DNA of 64,000 nt from Fibrisoma montanum (GTDB lineage Bacteria; Bacteroidota; Bacteroidia; Cytophagales; Spirosomataceae): the NCBI RefSeq assembly GCF_003583365.1, contig NZ_QXED01000004.1, positions 496,001-560,000 of the forward strand. The letters run 5' to 3'. A model generated the notes under the pieces. The model had not been told where the DNA came from. It saw only the letters and a list, made by a program, of their open reading frames with translations, and did not search any database. Positions within the stretch are counted from its first letter, which is position 1. Each line of letters starts with the position of its first letter. Made by a program: the position numbers and the translations under genes. Positions 26,550 to 36,700 of the stretch are shown one piece after another.

Positions 26550-26557
26550 CAAAGATA
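26550..26557 (-). promoter_or_regulatory. Bacteroidota -7 box for ribBA
   Basis: The minus strand reads TATCTTTG, an exact TAnnTTTG. It implies a leader of about 100 bases before the ribBA ATG. I looked for the conserved FMN riboswitch blocks in that leader and did not find them. Confidence 0.45.
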
Positions 26558-26658
26558 CGTTTCCCGGCGCGCGAAAATGTCCAGTGAAGCGTTTTTACGG
26601 TAACAACCGACCCAGCAACGATAACGATAAAACTTTACCCTTTGTGCTAATCTCAAGA

Positions 26659-28656
26659 ATGTGGCCGATCGATACCAGGGTGAAAACCAGACGGCCCGGG
26701 CTTTATTCGGTAATGGTTCTTACGGCGCTCCTGCTGTGCGTGCGCCCGCTGCTCCATGCGCAGAATGTGTGTCTGAACCCCGGCTCAGCCGCAAAAGGAG
26801 CGTTTGATCTTCAAAGCAGCCGGATCTGCGTAGGCGCTCCGGTCGTGATCACCAACGTGCCGACCAGCGTAACGAACGTTGGGTATAGCTATCAGTACAA
26901 CGGCAACGGCATCCCGACCAACACCACCACCGCCACTACGTTTACCTACACGCAGCCGGGTTCGTTCACTATCCTGCAGGTTGGCAGCGGGGGCGGTCAG
27001 GCAACGGGCACGATCTTCTGCCGGCAGGTGGAGGTGCTGCCGCTCGATCCGGTGAAGTTTACAGTACGTTCGTGTTCCGGCCGTAAGGTTATTCTGGATG
27101 TGAAGCTGGACGACAGGACCGACAAGTACAGTGTGTATACCATCCGGTGGGGCGACGGCAATACGGAACAGGTACTGCGGAGCCAGATTGCCAACCAGCC
27201 CTCGCATACGTACTCCAGCACGGGAGCGGCCAATTACACCATTCAGGTCATCGGCGGCTATAACGCACCGGTTAGCTGCAGTTCACCCGCATCGACCACT
27301 ACGGTAAGTCTCGCTCCAACGGCTCAGCAGCCGCTGATTACGAAACTAACGACGGTTAATGAAGGTACCATTTCCATTCAATATCAGGCCAATGGGAGCA
27401 CCAACGTACAACTGTATCGCAAGGATGGAAACGGGGCCTATACCGCAACCGGCCAGGTTGGAAACAACACCGGTACGTTCACCGTCAATTCGGTCGATAC
27501 CAAACAGGAACAATGCTTTCAGCTGGCGTTTGAGGATGGCTGCGGCAACGTCGGTGCCCGGTCGGAGGAGGTATGTAGCGTGGCGCTGAATGTAACCGCC
27601 GGCAACAAACAGAACGATCTGAAATGGACCCCCTACGGAGGCAACGCAGCCAGTTTCCGATACTATCGACTGTTCCGGAACGGGCAACCGACCGGTGGAC
27701 TGATTACCAACCGCACGCTGTCAACCTTTAGTGATAATAACCGGATTGAATGCGGTAGCCAGTACTGCTATTACGTAGAGTCGTATGTGAACAACGGCCG
27801 GACGGTGGTGACGTCGATGCCTACCTGCGTAACCGGCCAGAATGGCGAATCCCCTGGCGAATTCCGGTCTATTCTGGTGTCAATAGAAGATGGGGCACCC
27901 CGGCTGGTTGCCACCCTGCCGACCACCGGTACTACGTCGAGCTATGCCATGCTGGTCAGTCGGGCCGATAACCCCTCCGGGCCGTTCCAGCCCGTTACGT
28001 CGACGGCCAACCGCAATGTGTACGAAGATAGAACCGCCAACCCAGCGGCCCAGTCGTACTGCTATCAGGTGACGTATCAGAACAACTGCGGGCTGCAATC
28101 GCCACCGTCCAAACCCGTCTGTACGGTACACCTCGGGCCCGGCTCGGGCGACGCCATCGGCTGGACAACAAGCTCGCCGTTTGCGCCCGGAACGCTCGAT
28201 AGCTACACTGTAGAAATCATCGACTCGCTGAATGGAACGAAGCGGGAAATCGCGCTGGGCACGAACACCCAGTACCAGCCAGACCCGAACGACCCGAATC
28301 TGCAAACCCAGCGCTTTCGGATCATTGCCGTTTCGAACAACGGGACAACCAGTTACTCGAATTTCTACACGTTCCGGCGCGAGGCCAAAATCCTGACACC
28401 GACGGCTTTTTCGCCCAACGGCGACGGTGTCAACGATGAGTTTATTCCCAAAGGCTTATTTTGGGACCAGTTCAACATGACTCTCTACAACCGCTGGGGT
28501 GAAGTTGTGTACAATACCACCGATCAGACCAAGGGGTGGGATGGGACGGTTAACGGACAACCCGCGTCCGCCGGTCAGTATATGTTCCGCATTGAAGTGC
28601 GGGATCTGACCGGTCAGAAAACAGTCACGACCGGTGCCGTGTTGTTACTACGGTGA
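26659..28656 (+). CDS. Secreted multi-domain protein with gliding-motility/T9SS C-terminal domain
   Basis: A 665-residue exported protein. A signal peptide (SVMVLTALLLCVRPLLHAQ) leads to a PKD-like domain (WGDGNTEQVLRSQ, SHTYSSTGAANYTIQVIGG). Several fibronectin-III-like beta repeats follow, with paired Cys residues (SQYCYYVESYV, QSYCYQVTYQNNCG). The C-terminal 90 residues are a CHU_C domain (TPTAFSPNGDGVNDEF, LYNRWGEVVYNT, GWDGTVNGQPASAGQYMF), the type B sorting signal of the type IX secretion system. It is therefore predicted to reach the cell surface. Ligand unknown. The start was chosen at ATG 26659, directly before the signal peptide; the longer frame to 26455 would overlap the ribBA promoter region. 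Confidence 0.88.
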   Translation: MWPIDTRVKTRRPGLYSVMVLTALLLCVRPLLHAQNVCLNPGSAAKGAFDLQSSRICVGAPVVITNVPTSVTNVGYSYQYNGNGIPTNTTTATTFTYTQPGSFTILQVGSGGGQATGTIFCRQVEVLPLDPVKFTVRSCSGRKVILDVKLDDRTDKYSVYTIRWGDGNTEQVLRSQIANQPSHTYSSTGAANYTIQVIGGYNAPVSCSSPASTTTVSLAPTAQQPLITKLTTVNEGTISIQYQANGSTNVQLYRKDGNGAYTATGQVGNNTGTFTVNSVDTKQEQCFQLAFEDGCGNVGARSEEVCSVALNVTAGNKQNDLKWTPYGGNAASFRYYRLFRNGQPTGGLITNRTLSTFSDNNRIECGSQYCYYVESYVNNGRTVVTSMPTCVTGQNGESPGEFRSILVSIEDGAPRLVATLPTTGTTSSYAMLVSRADNPSGPFQPVTSTANRNVYEDRTANPAAQSYCYQVTYQNNCGLQSPPSKPVCTVHLGPGSGDAIGWTTSSPFAPGTLDSYTVEIIDSLNGTKREIALGTNTQYQPDPNDPNLQTQRFRIIAVSNNGTTSYSNFYTFRREAKILTPTAFSPNGDGVNDEFIPKGLFWDQFNMTLYNRWGEVVYNTTDQTKGWDGTVNGQPASAGQYMFRIEVRDLTGQKTVTTGAVLLLR

Positions 28657-28690
28657 CGACAGGCCGTGCGCGAATCAGCCGATAAGTTGG

Positions 28691-28698
28691 TAAGTTTG
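28691..28698 (+). promoter_or_regulatory. Bacteroidota -7 box upstream of ybaB
   Basis: TAAGTTTG fits TAnnTTTG. It lies about 80 bases before the ybaB ATG and 35 bases past the stop of the preceding gene, a sensible promoter position. Confidence 0.4.
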
Positions 28699-28779
28699 CA
28701 GACGTTTCGAGGCCAGTGTGACTTCGAACAACTGCGGCCGGTGCGTATCCCGTCGGGCTGATTAACTAATCGAAATACT

Positions 28780-29115
28780 ATGTTCAACATGATGGATATG
28801 TTCGGGAAGATGAAGGAAGTTCAGGCCCGAATGAAAGAAGCGCAGCAGTCCCTGAGCACCATTACCGAAACAGGTGAAGCCGGTGCCGGGCTGGTGCGCG
28901 TGACGGTCAACGGATTAAAGCAGGTGCAGAAAATTGAACTCGATGCCGACCTGATCAAACCCGAAGAGCGTGAAATGCTGCAGGACCTGATTGTGGCAGC
29001 CACCAACAAGGCAATGGACAACGTTGAAACCAAAGCCCGTGAACACCTTCGCCAGGCTACCGAAGGCTTACTGCCCAACATCCCCGGCCTTGATCTGGGC
29101 GGGTTAATGCAATAA
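28780..29115 (+). CDS. ybaB: YbaB/EbfC nucleoid-associated protein
   Basis: Small DNA-binding dimer of 111 residues. It starts with a long amphipathic helix (MFGKMKEVQARMKEAQQSLS), then a beta sheet with the family pattern GAGLVRVTVNGLKQVQKIELDADLI. The C-terminal helix is DLIVAATNKAMDNVETKAREHL, and the protein ends LLPNIPGLDLGGLMQ. recR, its usual partner in other phyla, is not adjacent. The next gene's ATG follows the stop at once, so the two are probably translated together. Confidence 0.93.
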   Translation: MFNMMDMFGKMKEVQARMKEAQQSLSTITETGEAGAGLVRVTVNGLKQVQKIELDADLIKPEEREMLQDLIVAATNKAMDNVETKAREHLRQATEGLLPNIPGLDLGGLMQ

Positions 29116-30138
29116 ATGGATACCCTCGCGATTGTCATTCTCAATTACAACGGCAAACGATACTTAGAGAAATTCCTGCCTTCGGTCATTGCCAATGCCG
29201 AAGGCTTTCCTGTTTACGTAGCCGACAGCGCTTCGACCGACGATTCGGTGCCGTTCCTGCGTGCGCACTTTCCATCGGTCCGGCTGATTCAGCTGGCCAG
29301 CAACGAAGGGTATGCCGGGGGCTATAACGCGGCTCTGGCGCACGTTCGGCAGCAGTATGGGGGCGCCCGGTATTATGTTCTGCCCAATTCTGATATTGAC
29401 GTGACGCCGGGGTGGATCACCCCCATTCTCCGGCTCCTGGAAGCTAATCCGGCCATTGCAGCCTGCCAGCCCAAAATCCGGGCGTATGACCGGCCCCGGC
29501 AGTTTGAACACGCCGGAGCGGCCGGCGGCTTTGTCGATTATCTCGGCTATGTATTTTGCCGGGGGCGCGTGTTTGCTACGTTTGAGGACGATCAGGGCCA
29601 GTACGACGATAATCGGCCGGTGTTCTGGGCAACGGGAGCCTGCCTGTTTATGCGGGCGGAGGTGTTTCACCAAACCGGCGGGTTCGATCCGGCGTTTTTC
29701 GCCCACATGGAAGAGATTGACTGGTGCTGGCGGGTGCAGCGGCTGGGCTACCAGGTCTGGGCCTGCGGTCAGTCGGTGGTGTATCACGTTGGGGGCGGGA
29801 CGCTGCACAAGTCCAATCCCCGGAAAACGTACCTCAATTACCGAAACAGCCTCTATATGCTGTATAAAAACTGGTCGGGGGGGGGGCTCTGGGGTCGAAT
29901 CCTATTCCGTCTGGTACTCGATGGCGTTTCGTCGCTGCTGTTCCTGAAAGAAGGCCAGTGGCGCGACGTGCTGGCCATCATACAGGCTCATTTCGCGTTT
30001 TACGGGCATCTGCCACAGCTTCGGCGGCAACGCCGGGCATTACGTCAGCAGCAGACGACGGAGGTGATGTTATACCCCCGAAGTATCGTCTGGGAGTACT
30101 TTGTGGAAGGCAAAAAGACGTACCGGGAGCTTATCTAG
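29116..30138 (+). CDS. Family 2 glycosyltransferase, rhamnosyltransferase (WbbL) type
   Basis: A 340-residue cytosolic glycosyltransferase. It opens LAIVILNYNGKRYLEKFLPSV, with YVADSASTDDSV binding the nucleotide and YYVLPNSDIDVTPGW carrying the DxD site. The acceptor side has ATGACLFMRAEVF and FFAHMEEIDWCWRVQRLGY, with the ExDxxxR pattern of WbbL-like enzymes. A C-terminal amphipathic segment (NYRNSLYMLYKNW) may bind the membrane. The sugar is not proven. An RmlD-like reductase is coded at 2.1-3.0 kb, which would agree with rhamnose. It shares a transcription unit with ybaB. Confidence 0.88.
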   Translation: MDTLAIVILNYNGKRYLEKFLPSVIANAEGFPVYVADSASTDDSVPFLRAHFPSVRLIQLASNEGYAGGYNAALAHVRQQYGGARYYVLPNSDIDVTPGWITPILRLLEANPAIAACQPKIRAYDRPRQFEHAGAAGGFVDYLGYVFCRGRVFATFEDDQGQYDDNRPVFWATGACLFMRAEVFHQTGGFDPAFFAHMEEIDWCWRVQRLGYQVWACGQSVVYHVGGGTLHKSNPRKTYLNYRNSLYMLYKNWSGGGLWGRILFRLVLDGVSSLLFLKEGQWRDVLAIIQAHFAFYGHLPQLRRQRRALRQQQTTEVMLYPRSIVWEYFVEGKKTYRELI

Positions 30139-30181
30139 TTCCAGCCGGGCGGGAACGGTCTGCCAGAAGAACTGATCCGGG

Positions 30182-30403
30182 CTACAGTTCCCAGATGGTC
30201 GGGTGGGCATGCCGCCGAAGGTGCTTGTTCATCTCCATCCAGAAGGCCAGGATCAGGTACAGAACCACGGGTGAGCCCAGCGTCAAAAACGATGTGTAGA
30301 TGAAATATAGGCGGATGCTGCTGGCCGAAATGTTCATTTTTTCGCCCAGAAGGGTGCAGACGCCGAAAGCCTGTTTTTCCACGAAATACCTGATCTTGTT
30401 CAT
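30182..30403 (-). CDS. PspC domain protein
   Basis: A 73-residue membrane protein of the phage-shock PspC family. It starts MNKIRYFVEKQAFGVCTLLGEKM, where the family has a short helix and a FGVCxxLGxxx segment. It then has ASSIRLYFIYTSFLTLGSPVVLYLILAFWM, a hydrophobic region forming one long or two short helices. PspC members act in envelope stress. Nothing nearby suggests a Psp operon. The start was placed at Met18 of the longer frame (ATG 30403), where family similarity begins. Confidence 0.75.
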   Translation of the reverse strand: MNKIRYFVEKQAFGVCTLLGEKMNISASSIRLYFIYTSFLTLGSPVVLYLILAFWMEMNKHLRRHAHPTIWEL

Positions 30404-30743
30404 AACCACTATCTCTGAAAGATCCAACCTATATACGTAGAAACTTTTGAGCAAATCTAACGAATACTCTGAACAGATTGTTTGGAGTATTTTGAAAAAA
30501 GCAAAAAATACTTATTGAAAATGTTATTTTTAGGCTGAGTTTGAGTTGAATGTGGAACAAATTTATTTACTTTGTGTTGTAAGGAGGTTGGCAAAATTAT
30601 CACCACAGGCCATCCACTGAGCGACAAAGTCCGTTGAGTCTCAACCAAGTGTCCCATCCGTATGCGTACTTTGGTGCCTGTTTCGCGTTCTTTGTTAGTA
30701 ATGTGCCCCTTTGTATGTTTAATTGTTTAATTTTTTACTTTTT
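30404..30743 (+). promoter_or_regulatory. 340-bp AT-rich gap: probable promoter and long leader of the cold-shock gene
   Basis: No gene is credible here. A TTG at 30546-30548 stands 19 bases before TACTTTG at 30568-30574, a near match to the -33/-7 pair that lacks one spacer base in the -7 box. Use of that site would give a leader of about 165 bases before the cold-shock ATG, a length typical of cspA-type thermosensing leaders. I did not fold it. A short open frame on the minus strand (30457-30657) has no family features. Confidence 0.3.
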
Positions 30744-30950
30744 ATGCAAACAGGTGTAGTAAAATTCTTTAACGAGAGCAAAGGCTACGGATTTATCGTT
30801 GAAGACGATTCCAACCGGGACATTTTCGTCCACATCACTGGTCTGAACGGCGCTACCATTCGCGAAAAGGATCGGGTTCAATTTGAAGTAGTTGAAGGTA
30901 AAAAAGGACTCAACGCTGTTAAGGTTAAGAAATTGGACGCAGACTATTAA
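30744..30950 (+). CDS. Cold-shock domain protein
   Basis: A single cold-shock domain of 68 residues that binds single-stranded RNA and DNA. It begins MQTGVVKFFNESKGYGFI, with RNP1 (KGYGFI) and RNP2 (DIFVHI) both intact, and ends with VEGKKGLNAVKVKKL. The start is ATG 30744; an in-frame TTG 21 bases upstream adds residues that no member has. A strong hairpin follows the gene. As usual for the family it has its own long leader. Confidence 0.95.
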   Translation: MQTGVVKFFNESKGYGFIVEDDSNRDIFVHITGLNGATIREKDRVQFEVVEGKKGLNAVKVKKLDADY

Positions 30951-30970
30951 TCGTAGCTGCGCATAACGAT

Positions 30971-31003
30971 AAAAACCCCGTTCGGTAGCCGAGCGGGGTT
31001 TTT
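30971..31003. terminator. Bidirectional terminator between csp and lysS
   Basis: A 15-bp stem (30971-30985 with 30989-31003, one G.T pair) encloses a 3-base loop. It has an A-run on the left and a T-run on the right, so it works on both strands. The two flanking genes converge here. Confidence 0.9.
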
Positions 31004-31019
31004 CTTTGGGCCACGTGGG

Positions 31020-32789
31020 TTATTGGCCCGTCCAGCTTTTTACTTCGTCGAGGCCGGGCATTTTAAGGTCCAGCTTAAGCTTCTTGCGGGCTCCTCCCAG
31101 GTCGTTGAACAGTTTGTTGGGATTTGCGGTCCGCAGTTGCTCAACGGTCAGGAAACCCAGCTTTTGCAGGGCTGGAACCCATTCGGCTGGGATGCCGGCG
31201 TTTACGAAATCAGCGTCGTCGGATACCTCCAGTTTCTTCTCCGGACGCATCTGAGGGAAGAACAGTACGTCCTGAATCGAAGGCTGGTTGGTCATAATCA
31301 TCGTCAGCCGGTCGATGCCGAGTCCTACACCCGCCGTTGGGGGCATCCCGTACTCCAGGGCCCGCAGGAAGTCTTCGTCCAGGGCCATCGCTTCTTCATC
31401 GCCCCGTTCGGCTAACCGAAGCTGCTCTTCAAACCGTTCGCGCTGATCCAGCGGGTCGTTCAGCTCGGAGTAGGCATTGGCAATCTCTTTCCCGTTGCAA
31501 ATGGCTTCGAAGCGCTCAACCAGCCCCGGCTTGCTGCGGTGCTTCTTCGTCAGGGGCGACATCTCGACCGGATAATCCGTAATGAAGGTTGGCTGAATCA
31601 GATTCGGCTCAACGGCATCGCCAAAGATTTCGTCGATCAGTTTTGATTTACCCATGGTGCTGTCGACTTTGATGTCGCGACTCTCCGCTACGTTCCGAAG
31701 TTCGTCTTCTTCCATGGCCGATACATCGATGCCGGTGTATTCCTGAATCGCTTCGAACATGGTCAGGCGTTTCCAGGGGCGTTTGAAGTCAATGACGTTT
31801 TCGCCGACAGTCACTCTGGTCGTACCGGCTACGTCGATGGCGACCTTTTCGACCATCTCCTCGATGGTATCCATCATCCAGAGGTAATCTTTGTAGGCGA
31901 CGTAGAACTCAACCTGCGTAAACTCGGGGTTATGCGTCCGGTCCATGCCCTCGTTGCGGAAGTCTTTCGCAAACTCGAACACGCCGTCGTAACCGCCAAC
32001 GATCAGCCGTTTCAGGTACAACTCATTGGCGATGCGCAGATACAGCGTCATGTCCAGCGTATTGTGGTGCGTCCGGAACGGGCGTGCCGCGGCCCCGCCG
32101 TGGATGGGCTGCAGGATCGGCGTTTCAACCTCCAGGTAACCGCGCTGGCTCAGGAACTGCCGAATCGAGTTGACCAGCTTGGTACGTTTGACGAACACGT
32201 CGCGTACCTGCGGGTTCACGATCAGGTCGACGTAGCGCTGGCGGTAGCGTTGTTCGGGATCGGTGAATGCGTCGTAGGTTTCTTTCTCGCCTTGTTCGTT
32301 CACCACCTCCTTCACCACCGGCAGCGGCCGCAGCGACTTGTTCAGCAGTTTGAATTCCTTGACGTACACCGACAGCTCGCCGGTTTTGGTCGTGAATACG
32401 TGTCCCCGAACGCCTATAATATCGCCGATGTCGAGCAGTTTTTTAAATACGGTGTTGTAAAGCGTCTTGTCCTCACCGGGGCATAGGTCATCGCGCCGGA
32501 AATAGAGTTGCAGCCGCCCGGTCGAATCCTGAAACTCGGCAAAGGACGCCGACCCCTGGATCCGGAAGCCCATCAGCCGCCCGGCCATCTGGACATTGCC
32601 CCAGCGCTCATCGCCGGAGAAATCCTGCTCGGGGGCCACTTCGGCATCGGGGGTGGGCTGGAACGTACCGCGGATGTCGGCTACGGTGGCGGTAACGTCA
32701 AAAAGTTCGGCGGGGTAGGGGTCGATCCCCATTCGCATCAGTTCTTCCCGCTTTTGTCGGCGGTTTATTTCCTGTTCGCTCAGCAGCAT
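31020..32789 (-). CDS. lysS: Lysyl-tRNA synthetase, class II, with C-terminal extension
   Basis: Charges tRNA-Lys. The 589-residue protein has the OB-fold anticodon domain ([22 protein letters not shown]), motif 1 region ([17 protein letters not shown]), motif 2 ([26 protein letters not shown]) and motif 3 ([19 protein letters not shown]). The standard enzyme is about 500 residues. Here motif 3 is followed by about 75 extra residues ([20 protein letters not shown] onward), which look like a small helical domain. Such a tail is known in some Bacteroidota LysS proteins and its role is unclear. The start is ATG 32789, not the in-frame TTG at 32798, because a -7 box lies at 32809-32816. Confidence 0.96.
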   Translation of the reverse strand: MLLSEQEINRRQKREELMRMGIDPYPAELFDVTATVADIRGTFQPTPDAEVAPEQDFSGDERWGNVQMAGRLMGFRIQGSASFAEFQDSTGRLQLYFRRDDLCPGEDKTLYNTVFKKLLDIGDIIGVRGHVFTTKTGELSVYVKEFKLLNKSLRPLPVVKEVVNEQGEKETYDAFTDPEQRYRQRYVDLIVNPQVRDVFVKRTKLVNSIRQFLSQRGYLEVETPILQPIHGGAAARPFRTHHNTLDMTLYLRIANELYLKRLIVGGYDGVFEFAKDFRNEGMDRTHNPEFTQVEFYVAYKDYLWMMDTIEEMVEKVAIDVAGTTRVTVGENVIDFKRPWKRLTMFEAIQEYTGIDVSAMEEDELRNVAESRDIKVDSTMGKSKLIDEIFGDAVEPNLIQPTFITDYPVEMSPLTKKHRSKPGLVERFEAICNGKEIANAYSELNDPLDQRERFEEQLRLAERGDEEAMALDEDFLRALEYGMPPTAGVGLGIDRLTMIMTNQPSIQDVLFFPQMRPEKKLEVSDDADFVNAGIPAEWVPALQKLGFLTVEQLRTANPNKLFNDLGGARKKLKLDLKMPGLDEVKSWTGQ

Positions 32790-32808
32790 AGTTCGCAATT
32801 TCAGGCCG

Positions 32809-32816
32809 CAAAATTA
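32809..32816 (-). promoter_or_regulatory. Bacteroidota -7 box for lysS
   Basis: The minus strand reads TAATTTTG, matching TAnnTTTG. Start near 32802 leaves a leader of about 13 bases to ATG 32789. It also suggests that lysS is not simply read through from the FHA gene upstream. Confidence 0.45.
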
Positions 32817-32883
32817 CGTAAAGTTCTTTGTTCGTGGGCATATACCGGCACATTGATACAGCTGGCCGTTGCGAAATAGCCGG

Positions 32884-33765
32884 TTACCGAAGCTCGAACT
32901 GTAGCGTCACCGAACCACCGAGTTCAATCTGGTCGCCATGCTGCAGTGGGTAGCTCATGCCGGCAATGTCGGCGCGTTCCATGCGCTCGTCGGAATGGAA
33001 GATCTTGGTTTTATTGCCGCTGGCGGGCAAACCACCGGCATCAACGAGCAGGGCATACTGGCGCTGGGCCGCGTTGTAGCGAATCGTGGCATGAGCCCGG
33101 CTGACGGCTCCGTTCCCGGCTCCTTTTGCCGGGTCAAATCCGGTATCGTCGTCGTTCAGGATAACGATATCGTTGGTCCGGACGCGCCCGGATGCGGTCT
33201 GGGTCGTTCGGCCGCGGCCGATGCAAAACGTGGTTTGCCGGGATGGGTCAAGCAGGTATTCGGCTTGCTCGGTCTGACCGGTCAGCGTGACGAGCCGGGC
33301 CAGTTGGGGAGGTCCATCCGGCTTTGAACCGTCCAGAACGATCAGCCCCAGGTTACCCTCCCGGTACGTGGTGTCGGGAAGGCCGCCCTGGAAAAACTCG
33401 TATTCAAACGGCCAGTTTTTGGGCAGGCTGATGTAATTGTCGGCCAGCTGGCGGTTGAGTTCGGCCCGAAACGTGCCTGGCTGGTTTGTTCGTAAAGCTA
33501 CCCGGTACGACTCTTCCTCTTCCGGGTTTGAGCAGGCTATGTAAAGCCGTAGACCGACCGGGGCCGCACCGGGTTCGTTCTGATACGGTCGCAGCTTTTC
33601 GATAATGAACCGCAGCACCTGATCACGACGCTGGGCCGCCGGTGGCATTCCGGACGACGAAGCTGCTGGGGAAACCGGTGGCGTATCCGTCGGCTGAACG
33701 GTTGGCTGCTCCGCCCGCGACGGAGTCAGACCGAATAAGGTTTTAAGGGTGTCGATAAAGCTCAT
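32884..33765 (-). CDS. FHA domain protein, last gene of the kinase/cell-wall cluster
   Basis: A 293-residue soluble protein. The C-terminal FHA domain covers about 165-293. It has the start pattern TTFCIGRGRTTQT, the phosphothreonine site GAVSRAHATIRYN (Ser222, His225) and final strands ending GDQIELGGSVTLQF. FHA domains bind phosphothreonine made by kinases such as those coded upstream. Residues 45-160 form another domain with no family I can name (LGLIVLDGSKPDGPP near its end). The first 45 residues are a Pro/Thr-rich tail. It lies 11 bases after the RodA-PBP fusion gene. The expected role is to link kinase signals to cell-wall synthesis, by analogy with actinobacterial FhaA/FhaB. Confidence 0.85.
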   Translation of the reverse strand: MSFIDTLKTLFGLTPSRAEQPTVQPTDTPPVSPAASSSGMPPAAQRRDQVLRFIIEKLRPYQNEPGAAPVGLRLYIACSNPEEEESYRVALRTNQPGTFRAELNRQLADNYISLPKNWPFEYEFFQGGLPDTTYREGNLGLIVLDGSKPDGPPQLARLVTLTGQTEQAEYLLDPSRQTTFCIGRGRTTQTASGRVRTNDIVILNDDDTGFDPAKGAGNGAVSRAHATIRYNAAQRQYALLVDAGGLPASGNKTKIFHSDERMERADIAGMSYPLQHGDQIELGGSVTLQFELR

Positions 33766-33776
33766 GTCCGATTGGG

Positions 33777-36700
33777 TTAGAAGCTGCCTAAATAACCTTG
33801 CTGTTTAAGAATGGGCGCGACAACGGTATTGGCCAGTTGAACGGCCTGAGCCGATGATTCGCCCAGTTCAATGCGTACGCAGGCCACCGTATACGACCGG
33901 CCTTCGGGCGTTGGGGCAAAAAATACGTACCAGCCGTCGTTTTGCTGTTCGCCAAGCACAATCCGTTCGGGCGTTCCGGTTTTGCCGGCGACCCGCGCCA
34001 CGCTGATCTTACTGCGGCCACCGGCGTTTGACTGCTCAATCATAAACTCACGTAACTGCTCGGCGTAATCCGGCTGTCGGGCCAGTGGCTGTCCGGCCGG
34101 TATGGGTTGGGCTTTCCCGGCCCGGCTTACAACGTACCGCGAGGGCTGCATGACGCCGTTGTTGGCAATGGCCCCCGCCATGCGTGCGATAGACGCCGGA
34201 GTCGACGACAATTGGCCCTGCCCCCAGGCTAAGCCCGAAAACTCACTACGGTAGCGCCGGGGATACCGGTCACTCTGGTATAACTTCCGCCGAACAACGA
34301 ACGACGAGTCCCGCCAGTGGTCCAGGATACGGTCGCGCTCCGGTTTTGTGTGGGTATTCGTGAATGAGTAGCCTCCCACAAAGTCGATGTTCATACCCGT
34401 TGCCAGATACAGATCGGCCAGTTCATTGTCCAGTTGGTTGTCGTTGGCCGCCCGGATAAAATACACATTGCTGGACCGGACAATGGCTTTGCGCATATCG
34501 ACGGACTCGCCACAGGGCTCCGATTCGCGCGTACCACGCCGGATAATCTCCTGACAGGAAATCGGATAGCTAAGCGACGACGCCCGTTCGCCGAGTTTGT
34601 TGAAGGCCGCCATTGCCGTCAGAATTTTAACCGTCGAACCGGGAGCGGTCGGGTACGTCATCCCCAAATCACGCTCGGTAACCAGATACGGAAGCTTCAA
34701 CCGGTCGCGGTCGGCCAGCAGCATGACTTCGGGCGTTTTCAGGTTCGGGAGCGGGTGCAGCGCCGACGCCAGCACATCGCCCGAAGCCGCATCCAGCACC
34801 ACCACCGACAGGCGTTTATTCCGAAACTCGGATTGCGCCAGGGCCTGTTGCAACGCTACCTGAAGCTGCGCATCCACACTCAGCGTAAGGTCCCGGTTCT
34901 GGGCTTTGCGCCGTTCGACCTCGCGGCTGTCGATACCGGCTCGCAGGGCCGGAGCCAGTTCGCCGTAATCGTACACCGACAGCGTACGGGTTTGCTGAAC
35001 CGACGGACTGAACCGGTCGGCCCGGTAGTCGGTCGCGACCAGTTCGCTTTTGCGCGGTCGGCTGTTGAACCCACGCAGTTCGCTCAGGTGCGTTGCTTCG
35101 GCGTAGTAGCCATTGCTCTGTCCCCAGAATAATTGCGTGTTGAGGTCGCCAACCCAGAAAAACAACTGATCGCCGAAGGGATAGTATCGCTGCAATCGCT
35201 TCCGGGTGAGCGTATTAATCTGCTGCGGATCAAGACCGCTTTGCTGAAGCCGGGTGCGCTGTTGGCTAACGGTTTCGGGGGAACTGGCCGCAACAACCAC
35301 TCCTTTGCGGTCGTAGATGGTCCCGGCAGCAATTGCCCGGGTCAGCCGTTCGATGCGGGGATTATAGCTATACACCGGATCGCCGTTGCGGGTTACAACC
35401 CGGGCAGGCCGAACAATGTAGTCATCGCCGGACCAGCCGACAACGGGTAATAATCGCCCGATGAGTACTAAAACGCCCAGGAGGAAGCCCGAAATCCCCG
35501 CCATTAGTACGGTGTCGTAGTGCGTTTCGAGGTATTCGCGCTGGGTAACCTGCCCCGGTCGGTGCGCTACGCTGAATACGGCCCCCATGGCCGTCAGGTT
35601 AATGATGAGCGATATTTTTCCGTAGCTCAGAAACGGTACGCTGATACCCGTGAGCGGTAGCAGCCCGATGGAGCCGCCCGCAATGATCAGAAACTGCACG
35701 CCGGTGGCGATGGCAATGCCGGTCACCAGAAAGAAGCTGAACGGCTGACCAGCCCGGCGGGCGTGGAGGAAGGTTCGGTGCAGCAGAATGCCCATCAGCA
35801 GAAACACCGACGCCAGGCCCGCGCCCCCCAACTCTTCGCCCACGCTGGGCAGAATCATGTCCGTGTGGGCGGCCGGCATGGCGTTAGCGAAGCCTTTACC
35901 CAGCCCCTGACCAAACCAGCCGCCCGACGATAGCGTCCAGAAACTATGGGCCAGGTGATCGCCCCCGTACACATCGTTGTTCCACGGGCTGAGCCACATC
36001 GCCTTCCGGCCGGCCAGACGATCGCCCACAAAAGGTAACAGGTCCCCAAACGTAAATGCAGCCATGACCAGCAGCAAAATAATCGGCGCTTCGGCCAGCA
36101 GTGCCACCCAGCCGGCTCCCGTTTGCGACCGGGCGTCGCCCCGCCAGAGCATGAAGCCAATCACGGCGATCAGGCTGACGAGCGTTGCCAGCCAGCCGGG
36201 CATTAGCCACAGCGCCACCCCGTAGCCAACGCCCGTTGCCAGGGTAAGCAGCAGGTTACCCCGGGCAATGCTGTAGAACAGCAGGAATGTAAAGCAAACC
36301 ACCAGTGCAGGACCCATGTCGCCGAGCAGCAGATACAGCAGCATCAGAAACACCGCCCCGGCCAGTGCCCCGAAACTGACGACAAACCGCCAGCGCAGGT
36401 CCGGAAGCTGGCGGATGTGTTGCTCGTTGGCCGCAAAAAAACCAGCGAAAAAAAGCAACAGGAGGTACTTCGTGATTTCGCTGGGTTGAAACGTAATGCC
36501 CAGAAGCGACAGATTGACCCGTACCCCACTGCCTTCCGGACCAGAACCGATGAGGAGCGTCAGGGCAGCGAGCCCGATGGCCAGGACCAGCCACGTCCAG
36601 CCGGACAGCCGGACCGACGCCCGGTTACGGAAGGCAAACAGCCAGTCATATTGCCAGAGCGTATAGAATCGCCCTACGTTCATCTGCGAGAGGATGGTCA

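Noticed and set aside
26441-26550. FMN riboswitch in the ribBA leader
   Set aside because: The leader of about 100 bases has none of the conserved sequence blocks of the FMN element and is shorter than the element normally is.
30457-30657. Short frame upstream of the PspC gene on the minus strand
   Set aside because: No family features; it overlaps the likely promoter and leader of the cold-shock gene.
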